NCBI RefSeq assembly: GCF_036346615.1
Contig: NZ_CP107836.1
Span: 2,170,001 to 2,234,000 of the forward strand
Source: Streptomyces sp. NBC_00523
GTDB taxonomy: Bacteria > Actinomycetota > Actinomycetes > Streptomycetales > Streptomycetaceae
DNA: 64,000 bases
Reading direction: 5' to 3'
Shown here piece after piece: positions 43,808 to 51,638 of this stretch (its first letter is position 1; every line of letters starts with the position of its first letter). The notes beneath the pieces were generated by a model that saw only the letters and a list, made by a program, of their open reading frames with translations, was not told where the DNA came from and did not search any database. The position numbers and the translations under genes were made by a program.

Positions 43808-43853
43808 CTGGTGGGCGCGGACGGTTTCGAACCGCCGACATCTGCTTTGTAAG
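43808..43853. repeat. att-like copy of the tRNA-Val 3' end (b)
   Basis: 46 bp identical to 47132-47177, from CTGGTGGGCGCGG to CTTTGTAAG. It divides two remnant segments: 42407-43853 and 43808-47177. Confidence 0.92.
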
Positions 43854-44217
43854 CCTGGCGCCCGCGCCTGATGCGTCACCGCAGCTCACCCCCATCGCGC
43901 GCTGCGACGGCTCTCCCGAGCTGTCGATCCCGCAGCAGCCCTCCAGTGACCGTGGTTGACCGCTCGATCTGGCACGCAACTGGCACGCGCGCTCAGAGCA
44001 CAATTCGCTTGCTCACGACGTCAGCGCCAGGCTCCCCGTAGCGCAGCACGACGTGAGCCGGCCAAAGCGGAAGCGCACGCAAGCTCGGCTCCATCACCCG
44101 GTACAAAGCGTCCGCATCACATCCGTAGGAAAAGACGAAAACCCCTCCCTACCGAAATCGCCTCCGACTGGCTTTGCTGATGTCAGCGACTCGATCTGAG
44201 TGGGCGGGCCGCCGGCC
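43854..44217. other. 364-bp gene-free region right of att copy b
   Basis: No gene seen. Contains CTGGCACGCAACTGGCACGC near 43970 (two TGGCACGC units 11 bp apart), typical of arm-type repeats near integrase att sites, and GCTGATGTCAGCGAC near 44176. Probably decayed element end. Confidence 0.4.
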
Positions 44218-45819
44218 TCAGCGTGCGGGGCGCCTCTTCGGAGGAACCGGGCCCGGGATCACATCCTTGCCGAGGTGCTCCTTAATCAAGTACTTCAGTT
44301 CCGGGCCTTCGATGAGCTGGAGCCTCCCATGTTGGCGGGCAAAGTCGTGGCTGGCCCTGCCGAACCACGATGTGGTGATCAGGACTCCCTTGGCGGCACG
44401 CTTGTGCTCGACCACTCCGGCCAACGCCTGGACGGACTCCACACCCACGAGCTTGCTGTAGCGCTTCGCCTGAATGATGCACTCACCGTTGAAGACGGGA
44501 TCCTTGCTGACAGCCACCGCGTCAACGCCCTCGTCTTTGGACGCCTGGGTGTTCCAGGCCTCCATGCCAATCGCCTCGAACAGTTGACGAATCAAGTGCT
44601 CGAACTCGGTGGGCGTCAGCTTCACCAACACGGGCCTGCTGTCCAGGCCTGCGACTACGTCCATGCTGTCCATAAGCCGGTACTTCGACAGGTCAAACTC
44701 GATGATGGGGCGGATCGGTTCGAGATCGTAGGGGTTGGGAGACACCAGCGCGTTGAGTCTCCTGAGGCACTGCGCTGGATCAACCTGACTGAGACGAAGC
44801 TTCCCGAACTGCTCCCTGCTGACACTAAGCGTCACCAGACAGGGTGAGACCTCCTGACCGGTGGCCCGGTCGATGGTTCTCACATGGCCGTTCAGGATCA
44901 CCCCATTGACGATCCGATCCGGATCGCTCGTGAAGACCTCGTGGACAGTCCTCAGAGCGACTTGGGCCAGGACGGAGGCGTAGATCTCCTTGCGCTCTTT
45001 CTCCGGACGCGGCAACACGGTTGTCTCATCCCGGTTCTTCACGTAACGGTAGCCCCGCGCGGTGGGGACGATCGCCTCAGGCGGCAAGTGGATCTCAACG
45101 AGTACGTCACCCGTGGCAGGTCGAAAGGCGATCCGATGCTCGTGGGGGAAGCCCAATGGATACTCCGACGCATCCAGAACATCCCCTAGATGAGCCTCGA
45201 CCGCTGCTGGCTCCCCAGCCCTGTACGCCTCGCGTTCTTCGTCCAACTTCGCATTGAAGGCCGCCACCTTGTCAAGGGCCTGCGCTTCGGCCTGGCGATG
45301 CTCAGCGCGCTTCCGCTCCAACGTCGCCAGGCGCATCTCCTCGGCTCGCCTGTGGCGCTCTTGTGCCTCGCCGAACCGCGCTCGCGCCTCGGCAACCGCA
45401 GCTTCATAGCGCTTCCGGCCAAGACCCAAGACAGCAGCCAGACCGCCAGGCTCCGGTGGCGCGAACTCCTCCCAGCGCGGCGAAGGCTCCGGACGAGACC
45501 AAGGACGCTCGTCAAACTTCTTCGGCGTGTGAGTCCTCCGCCGACGCTCAAAGGTTGTAGGCGGGTCGCCCACCACCGCGTCACGGAGCAACTTCCCTAG
45601 CTGCTCGGCCTCATGCTCGACCGCGATCGTGCACACCTGCGCCTGCTCGGCCTGGTGCTGCTGATACGCGGCCTTCCGCTCGCGCTCCTGCCGCTTGCTG
45701 GCCGTCTCAGCGGCCTTGCGTTCCCGCTCCACTTGTCGCGCCTGTTGCTCCTGGGCACGTCGTAACGCTTGCTGCTGCCGCTGATAGTCGTTGCCTCGGC
45801 CGCTGCCCCGTTGCGCCAC
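44218..45819 (-). CDS. Mrr-type restriction endonuclease with N-terminal coiled coil
   Basis: 533 aa from GTG 45819. N-terminal ~200 residues are Gln/Glu/Arg-rich coiled coil (QQQALRRAQEQQARQVERER), a middle domain follows (about 210-395), and residues about 400-533 are an Mrr_cat nuclease: LTPTEFEHLIRQLFEAIGM, GVDAVAV and ECIIQAKRYSKLVGVESVQ (the D...QxK active site), and GVLITTSWFG. Mrr enzymes cleave modified or foreign DNA (type IV restriction). It lies between att copies b and c and is AT-richer than the chromosome around it. No methylase partner, consistent with type IV. Confidence 0.85.
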   Translation of the reverse strand: MAQRGSGRGNDYQRQQQALRRAQEQQARQVERERKAAETASKRQERERKAAYQQHQAEQAQVCTIAVEHEAEQLGKLLRDAVVGDPPTTFERRRRTHTPKKFDERPWSRPEPSPRWEEFAPPEPGGLAAVLGLGRKRYEAAVAEARARFGEAQERHRRAEEMRLATLERKRAEHRQAEAQALDKVAAFNAKLDEEREAYRAGEPAAVEAHLGDVLDASEYPLGFPHEHRIAFRPATGDVLVEIHLPPEAIVPTARGYRYVKNRDETTVLPRPEKERKEIYASVLAQVALRTVHEVFTSDPDRIVNGVILNGHVRTIDRATGQEVSPCLVTLSVSREQFGKLRLSQVDPAQCLRRLNALVSPNPYDLEPIRPIIEFDLSKYRLMDSMDVVAGLDSRPVLVKLTPTEFEHLIRQLFEAIGMEAWNTQASKDEGVDAVAVSKDPVFNGECIIQAKRYSKLVGVESVQALAGVVEHKRAAKGVLITTSWFGRASHDFARQHGRLQLIEGPELKYLIKEHLGKDVIPGPVPPKRRPAR

Positions 45820-46130
45820 CTGCTATCCCTCCCTGGCCTTGCTCCGCCACACGGCTGCATTCCCCTCCCACGTCGCAGAATCACGCAGGGCAGGGACGTC
45901 ACCTTAGACCGGCGCGAGCAATCACGGCGTGCTCCGGAGGCGTCCCCAGCAAGCCGAAGAGTGCGCCCCGCATGACAGCACCCTCCCACCACGCACTGAC
46001 AGTCGACCTCTGCCGAGCATCCGAATCTGCGCCGCCCGATCCCCACCCGCTTCGTAAGCTCGCGCGGACCGCAGTTCGCAAGGGACCGCCCCAGCTCGAG
46101 GGCGTCACGAAGAGCCGTTCAGGGCTGCCG
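45820..46130. other. 311-bp region upstream of the Mrr-type gene
   Basis: No gene supported. It should contain the promoter of the nuclease gene (reading left). Short frames here show no domain. Confidence 0.4.
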
Positions 46131-46379
46131 TCATCCACCGTCGTTGATGTCAGATTTGGATGTCGCCTGTCGCCGTTCAGCGAACGGCCGCCGATAGTCC
46201 GAAGCATCCCCGACCGGGGGATAGTCCCTGCCGAACACCACGTAGACGGGGTGGTCGGGATGCCCGACCTCCATGCTCAGGGAGATGTCCACGTCATGGT
46301 TGGCGAACCGGTGCAGGTACTGGGTGAAGAGCCTCAGCTCCTCGCCCGACAGTGGCTCATCGCGCTGCTCATCGCGCAT
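46131..46379 (-). CDS. Small protein, probably the 3' part of a frameshifted gene
   Basis: 82 aa frame starting at ATG 46379: acidic N-terminus, helix SGEELRLFTQYLHRFANH, then DISLSMEVGHPDHPVYVVFG. It overlaps the preceding frame (46334-46639) by 46 bp. The joined product would read ...TIDIFGDDG then RDEQRDEPLSGEELRLFTQ, a sensible single protein, so a 1-nt indel near 46380-46390 is suspected. Alternatively these are two overlapping small genes. Confidence 0.45.
   Translation of the reverse strand: MRDEQRDEPLSGEELRLFTQYLHRFANHDVDISLSMEVGHPDHPVYVVFGRDYPPVGDASDYRRPFAERRQATSKSDINDGG
46143..46165 (+). repeat. 23-bp motif, copy 3
   Basis: GTTGATGTCAG, ATT, TGGATGTCG. Preceded by CCACCGTC, as copy 1 is preceded by CCATCGTC. 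It overlaps the 3' end of the small gene on the other strand. Confidence 0.6.
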
Positions 46380-46639
46380 GCCCCGTCGTCACCAAAAATG
46401 TCGATGGTCACGTCCACCCCTTGGCGCCGCAGGAGCCACCTCGTCTCCATGGGCTCACGGTCGAAGGAGAAGCGTTCACCGGACAAGTCCCCGTAGAGCC
46501 CCGTCATGGCGTACAGCAGGTCGGCAAGGGCGTCCGTGCAGTAGCCGACATGGGTCTCATGCTCCGAGACGCCATCGGCGATCCGATACGTGGCACCCCC
46601 GGCGCCACTCAGTTCCCAACTGAAGCGGAAATCGTCCAC
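46334..46639 (-). CDS. Small immunity-like/hypothetical protein, likely truncated by frameshift
   Basis: 101 aa from GTG 46639 (GGGGGAG 4 nt upstream). The first ~80 residues look like a normal small soluble protein (FRFSWELSGAGGATYRIADG, LADLLYAMTGLYGD, METRWLLRRQGVDVTIDIF) of a type common in Streptomyces near immunity genes. The last ~20 residues (ACAMSSAMSHCRARS) look like out-of-frame reading, supporting a frameshift into the 46131-46379 frame. Confidence 0.5.
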   Translation of the reverse strand: MDDFRFSWELSGAGGATYRIADGVSEHETHVGYCTDALADLLYAMTGLYGDLSGERFSFDREPMETRWLLRRQGVDVTIDIFGDDGACAMSSAMSHCRARS

Positions 46640-46731
46640 CGTCTCCCCCTCATGAACCGTGATCGTGTAGCAGGAGTGTTCCTCGCCGCTACGATGCGGG
46701 CGAGAGACAGAACCAGCTGAGGGGGACGGCA

Positions 46732-47088
46732 ATGAGAACCAAGGACCCGCAGTACCCTGCAGCGGTCGAGGCGGCCGTCGATATTCTCCGGCAGCGGGCC
46801 CGCCGGGGTCAGACCATCACCTACGGGGAACTGAGCGCCGAGCTGGCGGCGCAGGGGTTCGGCTCCATCCCGCCACACCGCGGAGTCATGACCTACCTTC
46901 TCAAGGACGTCTGCCTCCACGACAACGATGACGGCCGCTCACCGATGCTCTCGGCCCTCGTGGTGAACAAGGCCACCCGGGAGCCGTCCGACCAGTTCTC
47001 CACCCTCGCCCGAACCGAACCGTTCACCCGCCCAGCCGACTGGACCTGGCAGGAAGAACAGCAGCAAGTGTTCGCCCACCACCACTAG
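46732..47088 (+). CDS. Small conserved hypothetical protein
   Basis: 118 aa from ATG 46732, preceded by GAGGGGGAC. A predicted winged-helix-like start (VDILRQRARRGQTITYGELS) resembles the ITYGEL opening of MGMT-like DNA-binding folds, but the active-site PCHR is absent. The second half (MLSALVVNKATREPSD) is conserved in unnamed Streptomyces proteins. Function unknown. Ends 7 bp before the tRNA terminator. Confidence 0.65.
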   Translation: MRTKDPQYPAAVEAAVDILRQRARRGQTITYGELSAELAAQGFGSIPPHRGVMTYLLKDVCLHDNDDGRSPMLSALVVNKATREPSDQFSTLARTEPFTRPADWTWQEEQQQVFAHHH

Positions 47089-47094
47089 GACGTC

Positions 47095-47128
47095 AAAGGC
47101 CCCCAGCCAAGATCGACTGGGGGCCTTT
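47095..47128. terminator. Terminator downstream of tRNA-Val
   Basis: AAAGGCCCCCAG (47095-47106) pairs perfectly with CTGGGGGCCTTT (47117-47128) around a 10-nt loop. It ends the tRNA transcript (minus strand) and also the small plus-strand gene. Confidence 0.88.
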
Positions 47129-47131
47129 CTA

Positions 47132-47177
47132 CTGGTGGGCGCGGACGGTTTCGAACCGCCGACATCTGCTTTGTAAG
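47132..47177. repeat. att-like sequence inside the intact tRNA-Val (c)
   Basis: The 46-bp sequence shared with 43808-43853. It covers the acceptor 3' strand, T arm, variable region and 3' half of the anticodon arm, the usual attB segment for tyrosine-integrase elements. Confidence 0.9.
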
Positions 47178-47207
47178 AGCAGCGCTCTACCCCTGAGCTA
47201 CGCACCC
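47133..47207 (-). tRNA. tRNA-Val (anticodon UAC), CCA encoded
   Basis: Read on the minus strand: acceptor GGGTGCG pairs with CGCGCCC, D arm GCTC...GAGC, anticodon stem CTGCT/AGCAG with loop CTTACAA (anticodon TAC, so codon GUA), T arm with GGTTCGAAACC, and CCA in the gene. 75 nt including CCA. It is the intact copy that anchors the integration site to its left. Confidence 0.95.
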
Positions 47208-47381
47208 GTGGATGAAGGAACAGGTTACATGGCTCGTGGGGCGTGTCGACAATCGGTTCGGGGTGGGGTTACGGGGGATAGCCCCACCCCGGAGACGGTA
47301 GCCGTCCGGATCGTCCGGGGTGGGCCCGGTTGCCTACCGTGGGGGCACATCGCAGCGCCGGCCCAGGGGGACCTGATCACC

Positions 47382-48149
47382 ATGACCATCCGTAATCGCA
47401 GCGCGTTCGTGGCCGTCGGGGGCACCGTTCTGCTCGTGGCGGCGCTCGCCGGGTGCGGGAGCACGGACGCGGAGGACGCGCCCGCCGAGCACAAGTCGTT
47501 CGCGTTCGGGGGGAAGGCGCTGACCATCGAGGCGGAGAACTCCGTGGTGGACGTCGTCCCGGCCGACGTGAAGGAGATCGAGGTGACCCGGCGGGTCGAC
47601 GGGTGGGTCGTCCTCGGGAGCGGGCCGGACCCCGTGTGGAAGCTGGAGGGGGACACGCTCACCCTTCGCGTGAAGTGCAAGGCGATGATCAGCAACTGCG
47701 AGGCCCGCCACACGGTGAAGGTGCCGCGCGACCTCGCGTTGACCGTGGACGCGGACAACGGGAAGGTCACCGCGTCCAAGTTCACCACCCCGCTCAAGCT
47801 CTACTCCGACAACGGCGGCGTCGTCGTCCGGGACGTCAGCGGGCCCCTGGAGCTGAAGAGCGACAACGGGTCCGTACGCGCCGAGCGGGTCTCCTCCCGG
47901 TCCGTGGTGGCGCGGTCGGACAACGGGTCCGTGGACCTCGACCTCACCCGGGTCCCGGACCTCGTGGACACCGTCAGCGACAACGGGCGCATCGCCATCG
48001 ACCTGCCCGCCGGCACGACCTCGTACGCCGTTTCCGCGTCGGCCGACAACGGGCACGTCGACGTGAAGGTGCCGCGCAGCGACGACAGCCGGCACGTGGT
48101 GAAGGCCCACAGCGACAACGGCGGGGTCGCCGTCCGGCACGCCGGCTGA
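47382..48149 (+). CDS. DUF4097 beta-repeat lipoprotein
   Basis: 255 aa from ATG 47382. Lipoprotein signal with lipobox ALAGC (Cys25). After DIVEVVP-like strands come about seven copies of a turn D-N-G-x-V (DADNGKV, YSDNGGV, KSDNGSV, RSDNGSV, VSDNGRI, SADNGHV, HSDNGGV) spaced about 20 residues apart, i.e. a right-handed beta-solenoid/adhesin-like DUF4097 fold. Extracytoplasmic; function unknown. Confidence 0.88.
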   Translation: MTIRNRSAFVAVGGTVLLVAALAGCGSTDAEDAPAEHKSFAFGGKALTIEAENSVVDVVPADVKEIEVTRRVDGWVVLGSGPDPVWKLEGDTLTLRVKCKAMISNCEARHTVKVPRDLALTVDADNGKVTASKFTTPLKLYSDNGGVVVRDVSGPLELKSDNGSVRAERVSSRSVVARSDNGSVDLDLTRVPDLVDTVSDNGRIAIDLPAGTTSYAVSASADNGHVDVKVPRSDDSRHVVKAHSDNGGVAVRHAG

Positions 48150-48255
48150 GAAATCGGCGCGGTCGTCCCGCTCGCCGTGAACTAACCGGCACGTGTGTTC
48201 GTCCTTACTGGTGGGAGAATGTATCCAGCAGGGCGGAACGGCACGGGAGAGGCAT

Positions 48256-49749
48256 GTGACGGCGACAGACGCGCAGCCGCGGGCGGGAATCGCCGGAGCG
48301 GTCCGGGAGCGGAGTCGGCGTCGTGCGGTGGGGGCGGATCCGGGTGCCCGGCCCGTTCCCGGCCCGCGTGACCAGGACGCCCGCCGCGCCACGGGCCCGC
48401 GCGAGCGGTACCCCCGGCGCACCACCGGCCTCCGTGACCTGTGCGTTCTCGTCCTCGCGCCCCTCCCCCTCCTTGCCGTCGCCCTCCCGTTCGCCGTCAC
48501 CGGCGGCGGTACGCGGCGGTGGTTCGGCGGGCGTGGCGAGGGGCAGCGGGCCGAAGCCCAGGCGGCGAAGGACGCCGCCGCCGAGGCGTTCTACGAGCTG
48601 GACACCGCCCAGCGCGACCTCAAGATCTCCATCGAGACCATCACCGCGGTCGACAGTTCGCCGGCCGCCCGCAAGGCCGTGGACGACTTCGACGCGCTCG
48701 GCCGGCGCATCGACGAGGCGAGTCACGCGTACATCACCGCCGTCGACGCCCACGACCTCGACCGCGACGATCTCGAACCGTCCGTCGCGTCCCGGGCCCG
48801 GGCCGAGCTGACCTCCGCGAAGGAGCAGCTGGTACGGGTCAAGGGGGAGCTCGACCGGTTCGGCGCCGCGCTCGGGCCGCTCCTCGGGAGCGCCGAGACG
48901 CAGCTCGCCCGGCTCGCCCCCGCCGTCGAGCGCGCGCGACAGGCGCTCCTCGGCGCGAGCAATGCTCTCGACGCGGTGCGGGCGTCCGGACTGCGGGCGG
49001 ACGATCTCGCCGCCCGGCTCGCCGCCCTCGCCCCCGAGCTGACCAAGCTCAACCAGGGCGCCGGGCGCCACGGCGTGACCGAGACGCTGCAGCGCGCTGA
49101 CCGCGTGCTGCGGGACGCCGAAGCGGTACGGGCCGAGGCCGAGAAGCTGCCCGAGCGCGCCGCCGAGATCGACCGCCGGCTGGTGTCCCTGCGCACCCGC
49201 GCCCAGGCGCTGACCACCCGGTCCGCGTCCGTCGAGCCCGTCCTCAGCGAGCTGCGGCGCCGGTTCTCCGCCGCCTGCTGGCAGGACCTCCAGCCGGTGC
49301 CGGAGCAGGCCGCGGTCAATGTGCGCCGGGCCGAGGAGAAGCTGAAGGAGGCGGCCCAGGCCCGTGACGAACAGCGCTGGGCGGATGCCACGTCCCGGCT
49401 CAGCACCGTGCGCGCCCTGCTCAACGCCACCGACGAGGCGGTGTCCGCCGCCGGTGACCGCCTCCGTCGGCTCGATGACGTCGCCAAGGACCCGCAGCAG
49501 GAGATCCAGCGCACCCGGTTCGCCATCCGCGACGCCCAGCGCCTCGCCATGGCCGGGCGCCACACGCCCGAGCCGCGGCACGCCCGGCCGCTGGACGACG
49601 CGGTGGCCCGCCTGGACCAGGCGGTCACGGCCCTGGAGAACCGCCACCCCGACTACTGGCACTTCCTCACCGTGACGGAGGGCCTGCGCCAGACCGTCGC
49701 GGACGTCGTCGCCGACATCCGCGAGGAACGCGGCGCGGGCACCCACTGA
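48256..49749 (+). CDS. Coiled-coil membrane protein
   Basis: 497 aa from GTG 48256 (GGGAGAGG upstream). An Arg/Pro-rich cytoplasmic N-terminus (1-60), one membrane helix (about 63-88, LCVLVLAPLPLLAVALPFAV), then about 400 residues of long helices (AEAVRAEAEKLPERAAEIDR, LDQAVTALENRH) predicted to be extracytoplasmic coiled coils. Conserved in Streptomyces without an assigned function as far as I know. The FmdB-type gene follows. Confidence 0.78.
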   Translation: MTATDAQPRAGIAGAVRERSRRRAVGADPGARPVPGPRDQDARRATGPRERYPRRTTGLRDLCVLVLAPLPLLAVALPFAVTGGGTRRWFGGRGEGQRAEAQAAKDAAAEAFYELDTAQRDLKISIETITAVDSSPAARKAVDDFDALGRRIDEASHAYITAVDAHDLDRDDLEPSVASRARAELTSAKEQLVRVKGELDRFGAALGPLLGSAETQLARLAPAVERARQALLGASNALDAVRASGLRADDLAARLAALAPELTKLNQGAGRHGVTETLQRADRVLRDAEAVRAEAEKLPERAAEIDRRLVSLRTRAQALTTRSASVEPVLSELRRRFSAACWQDLQPVPEQAAVNVRRAEEKLKEAAQARDEQRWADATSRLSTVRALLNATDEAVSAAGDRLRRLDDVAKDPQQEIQRTRFAIRDAQRLAMAGRHTPEPRHARPLDDAVARLDQAVTALENRHPDYWHFLTVTEGLRQTVADVVADIREERGAGTH

Positions 49750-49822
49750 CACCGTCCGCCTCGGACGGTCCCGGGCCCCGCACTGTGGACAGCCCGGGGC
49801 CCGGCGCCGATAACCTGGCGTC

Positions 49823-50038
49823 ATGCCTCGTTACGAGTACCGTTGCCGCTCCTGCGGAGACACCTTCGAGCTCAGCCGTCCCATGGCCGAGTCGTCCGCT
49901 CCCGCCTCCTGCCCCGCCGGGCACGAGGACACCGTGAAGCTGCTGTCCGCCGTCGCCGTCGGCGGCTCCCGGCCCGCGCCCTCCGCAGGCGGCGGCGGTG
50001 GCGGGGGCGGCTGCTGCGGCGGGGGCTGCTGCGGCTGA
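49823..50038 (+). CDS. FmdB-family zinc-ribbon protein with Gly/Cys tail
   Basis: 71 aa from ATG 49823. MPRYEYRCRSCGDTFE is the FmdB zinc-ribbon opening; a second Cys pair site is CPAGHED. The C-terminus is GGGGGGGG followed by CCGGGCCG, adding four Cys of unknown use. Putative regulatory protein class. Confidence 0.87.
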   Translation: MPRYEYRCRSCGDTFELSRPMAESSAPASCPAGHEDTVKLLSAVAVGGSRPAPSAGGGGGGGGCCGGGCCG

Positions 50039-50122
50039 ACCCCCCGCGGCACCCGGGACGCCGGCGGCACCGCGGCCCCGGCACCCCGGACCACCGCACC
50101 CACAACCGCCGCCCCCGGGCGG

Positions 50123-50782
50123 CTACCGCTTGCGCGACAGCGTCAGCCCGTCCGACACCGTGAGCAGCACGCTGTCCATCCGCGCGTCCGCCGAGACGTG
50201 GTCGTTGAACTCCTGGATGGCCTTCGCCGCGCCCGTCGCGTCCGGGTCCGTCACGCGGCCGTGGAACAGCACGTTGTCCGTGGTGATGACCCCGCCCGGG
50301 CGCAGCCTCGGCACCAGTTCCTCCCAGTACGCGATGTAGTTGCCCTTGTCCGCGTCCAGGTAGGCGAAGTCGATGTGGGGCTCCTCCGGCATCGCGCGCA
50401 GGGTGTCGAGCGCGGGGGCGATGCGCAGGTCGATACGGTCGGCGACGCCCGCCTTCTCCCACGCCTCGCGGCCGTACGCCGTCCACTCCTCCGAGACGTC
50501 GCAGGCGATCAGCCGCCCGTCCGCCGGGAGCGCCTGGGCCATCGCCAGGGCGGAGAAGCCGGTGAACGTGCCGACCTCCACGATGTGCCGGGCGCCGGTC
50601 AGCCGGACGAGGAAGGCGAGCAGCGGGCCCTGCTCCTCGGCCGACTGCATGCCCGCGTGGTCGGGCAGCCGCGCGTAGGTCGTCTCGACCAGTTCGCGCT
50701 GTACGGCGTCCAGTGGCGGGTTGTGCGCCAGCATGTACGCGTACAGCTCATCGGTGATCTTGGTGGAATTCCCCTTGGTCAT
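50123..50782 (-). CDS. O-methyltransferase (class I, CCoAOMT-like)
   Basis: 219 aa from ATG 50782. Methyltransferase_3 features: VEVGTFTGFSALAMAQALP (SAM loop), DFAYLDADKGNYIAYWEEL and GGVITTDNVLFHGRV, with the metal-ligand Asp residues. It transfers methyl from SAM to hydroxyl groups of small (catechol-type) substrates. Substrate not evident. Confidence 0.9.
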   Translation of the reverse strand: MTKGNSTKITDELYAYMLAHNPPLDAVQRELVETTYARLPDHAGMQSAEEQGPLLAFLVRLTGARHIVEVGTFTGFSALAMAQALPADGRLIACDVSEEWTAYGREAWEKAGVADRIDLRIAPALDTLRAMPEEPHIDFAYLDADKGNYIAYWEELVPRLRPGGVITTDNVLFHGRVTDPDATGAAKAIQEFNDHVSADARMDSVLLTVSDGLTLSRKR

Positions 50783-50810
50783 CGCACAACTCTACGGTCG
50801 CCCGCAGGAA

Positions 50811-51638
50811 TTACCCGACTCCCGAGGCGCGCAGGAAACGGCGCAGGATCTCCTCGCCCGCCGCCACGCCCCGTTCGGCGGTGGCCTCGACATGGGCGGC
50901 GTTCCAGCCCGCGTCGGCGAGTTCGCCGTGGCCGGGGCGCCAGCCCCGGTCGGCGGCGAGCAGGAGGTCCGCGTCCAGGAGGGAGTCACCGGCGGCGAGG
51001 GTGTGCGTGGCGCCGGTGCGCCGGGCCACCTCGCGCATGGCCGCGCTCTTCGTGAGCGGGCGCGGCACGGCGTAGATCTTGCGGCCCTGGAGCGAGACGG
51101 TCCAGCCGCGCGGCTCCGCCCAGGCGGCGAGCTCCTTCGTCCACTCCGGGGGCAGTTCGGCGCGGTCGACCACGAGGTACGCGAACAGGTCCTCGGCGAC
51201 GCGCTCCTTGAGCAGCCATCCGGGGTCGGCGGTGGCGACGAGGTGGGCGCGGACCTCGGCGAGCGGGGCGCACTCGTCGGCGAGGCGGCGGGCCACGGTC
51301 CGCTGCCAGTCCGGGTCGGACTCGCCCTTCACCAGGATGTGGCCGCCGTTGGCGCAGATCGCGAACTCGGCCGGGGCGCCCGGGAGCCGGATGCGGTGGT
51401 ACTGCTCGCGGGTGCGGGTGGTCGTCGGGACGAACACCGTGGAGGCGGCGGAGGTCAGGTCGGTGAGCAGCCCGGCCGCGGTCTCGGTGACGTACGACAG
51501 GGGCTTGTGGTTGTAGACCTCGACGCACAGCAGCCGGGGCGCCCGTTCGTCCTCCATGGTGAGCTGGAGCGCGGCCGAGGAGTAGATCAGGGTGCGGTCG
51601 AGGTCGCTGGCGACGAGGGTGACCGGGGAGGCCGTCAC
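50811..51638 (-). CDS. HAD-family phosphatase of the Ter-associated operon
   Basis: 275 aa; GTG 51638 overlaps the upstream stop (GTGA). HAD motif I ASDLDRTLIYSS, motif II near VPTTTRT, Lys in LTKSAAMREV and motif IV AGDSLLDADLL: a Cof/C2-cap type phosphatase. Third gene of lyase - phosphoribosyltransferase - HAD, a set described for Ter stress modules as making a nucleoside-like metabolite (Anantharaman, Iyer and Aravind); the dephosphorylation step is its likely job. Confidence 0.88.
   Translation of the reverse strand: MTASPVTLVASDLDRTLIYSSAALQLTMEDERAPRLLCVEVYNHKPLSYVTETAAGLLTDLTSAASTVFVPTTTRTREQYHRIRLPGAPAEFAICANGGHILVKGESDPDWQRTVARRLADECAPLAEVRAHLVATADPGWLLKERVAEDLFAYLVVDRAELPPEWTKELAAWAEPRGWTVSLQGRKIYAVPRPLTKSAAMREVARRTGATHTLAAGDSLLDADLLLAADRGWRPGHGELADAGWNAAHVEATAERGVAAGEEILRRFLRASGVG

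Noticed and set aside
43427..43852. Plus-strand frame ending GADGFEPPTSAL
   Set aside because: Same tRNA-derived artefact, and it crosses the integrase remnant in the wrong frame.
43808..43853. Possible second tRNA-Val gene
   Set aside because: Only the 3' part of the tRNA is present; acceptor 5' strand, D arm and 5' half of the anticodon arm are missing.
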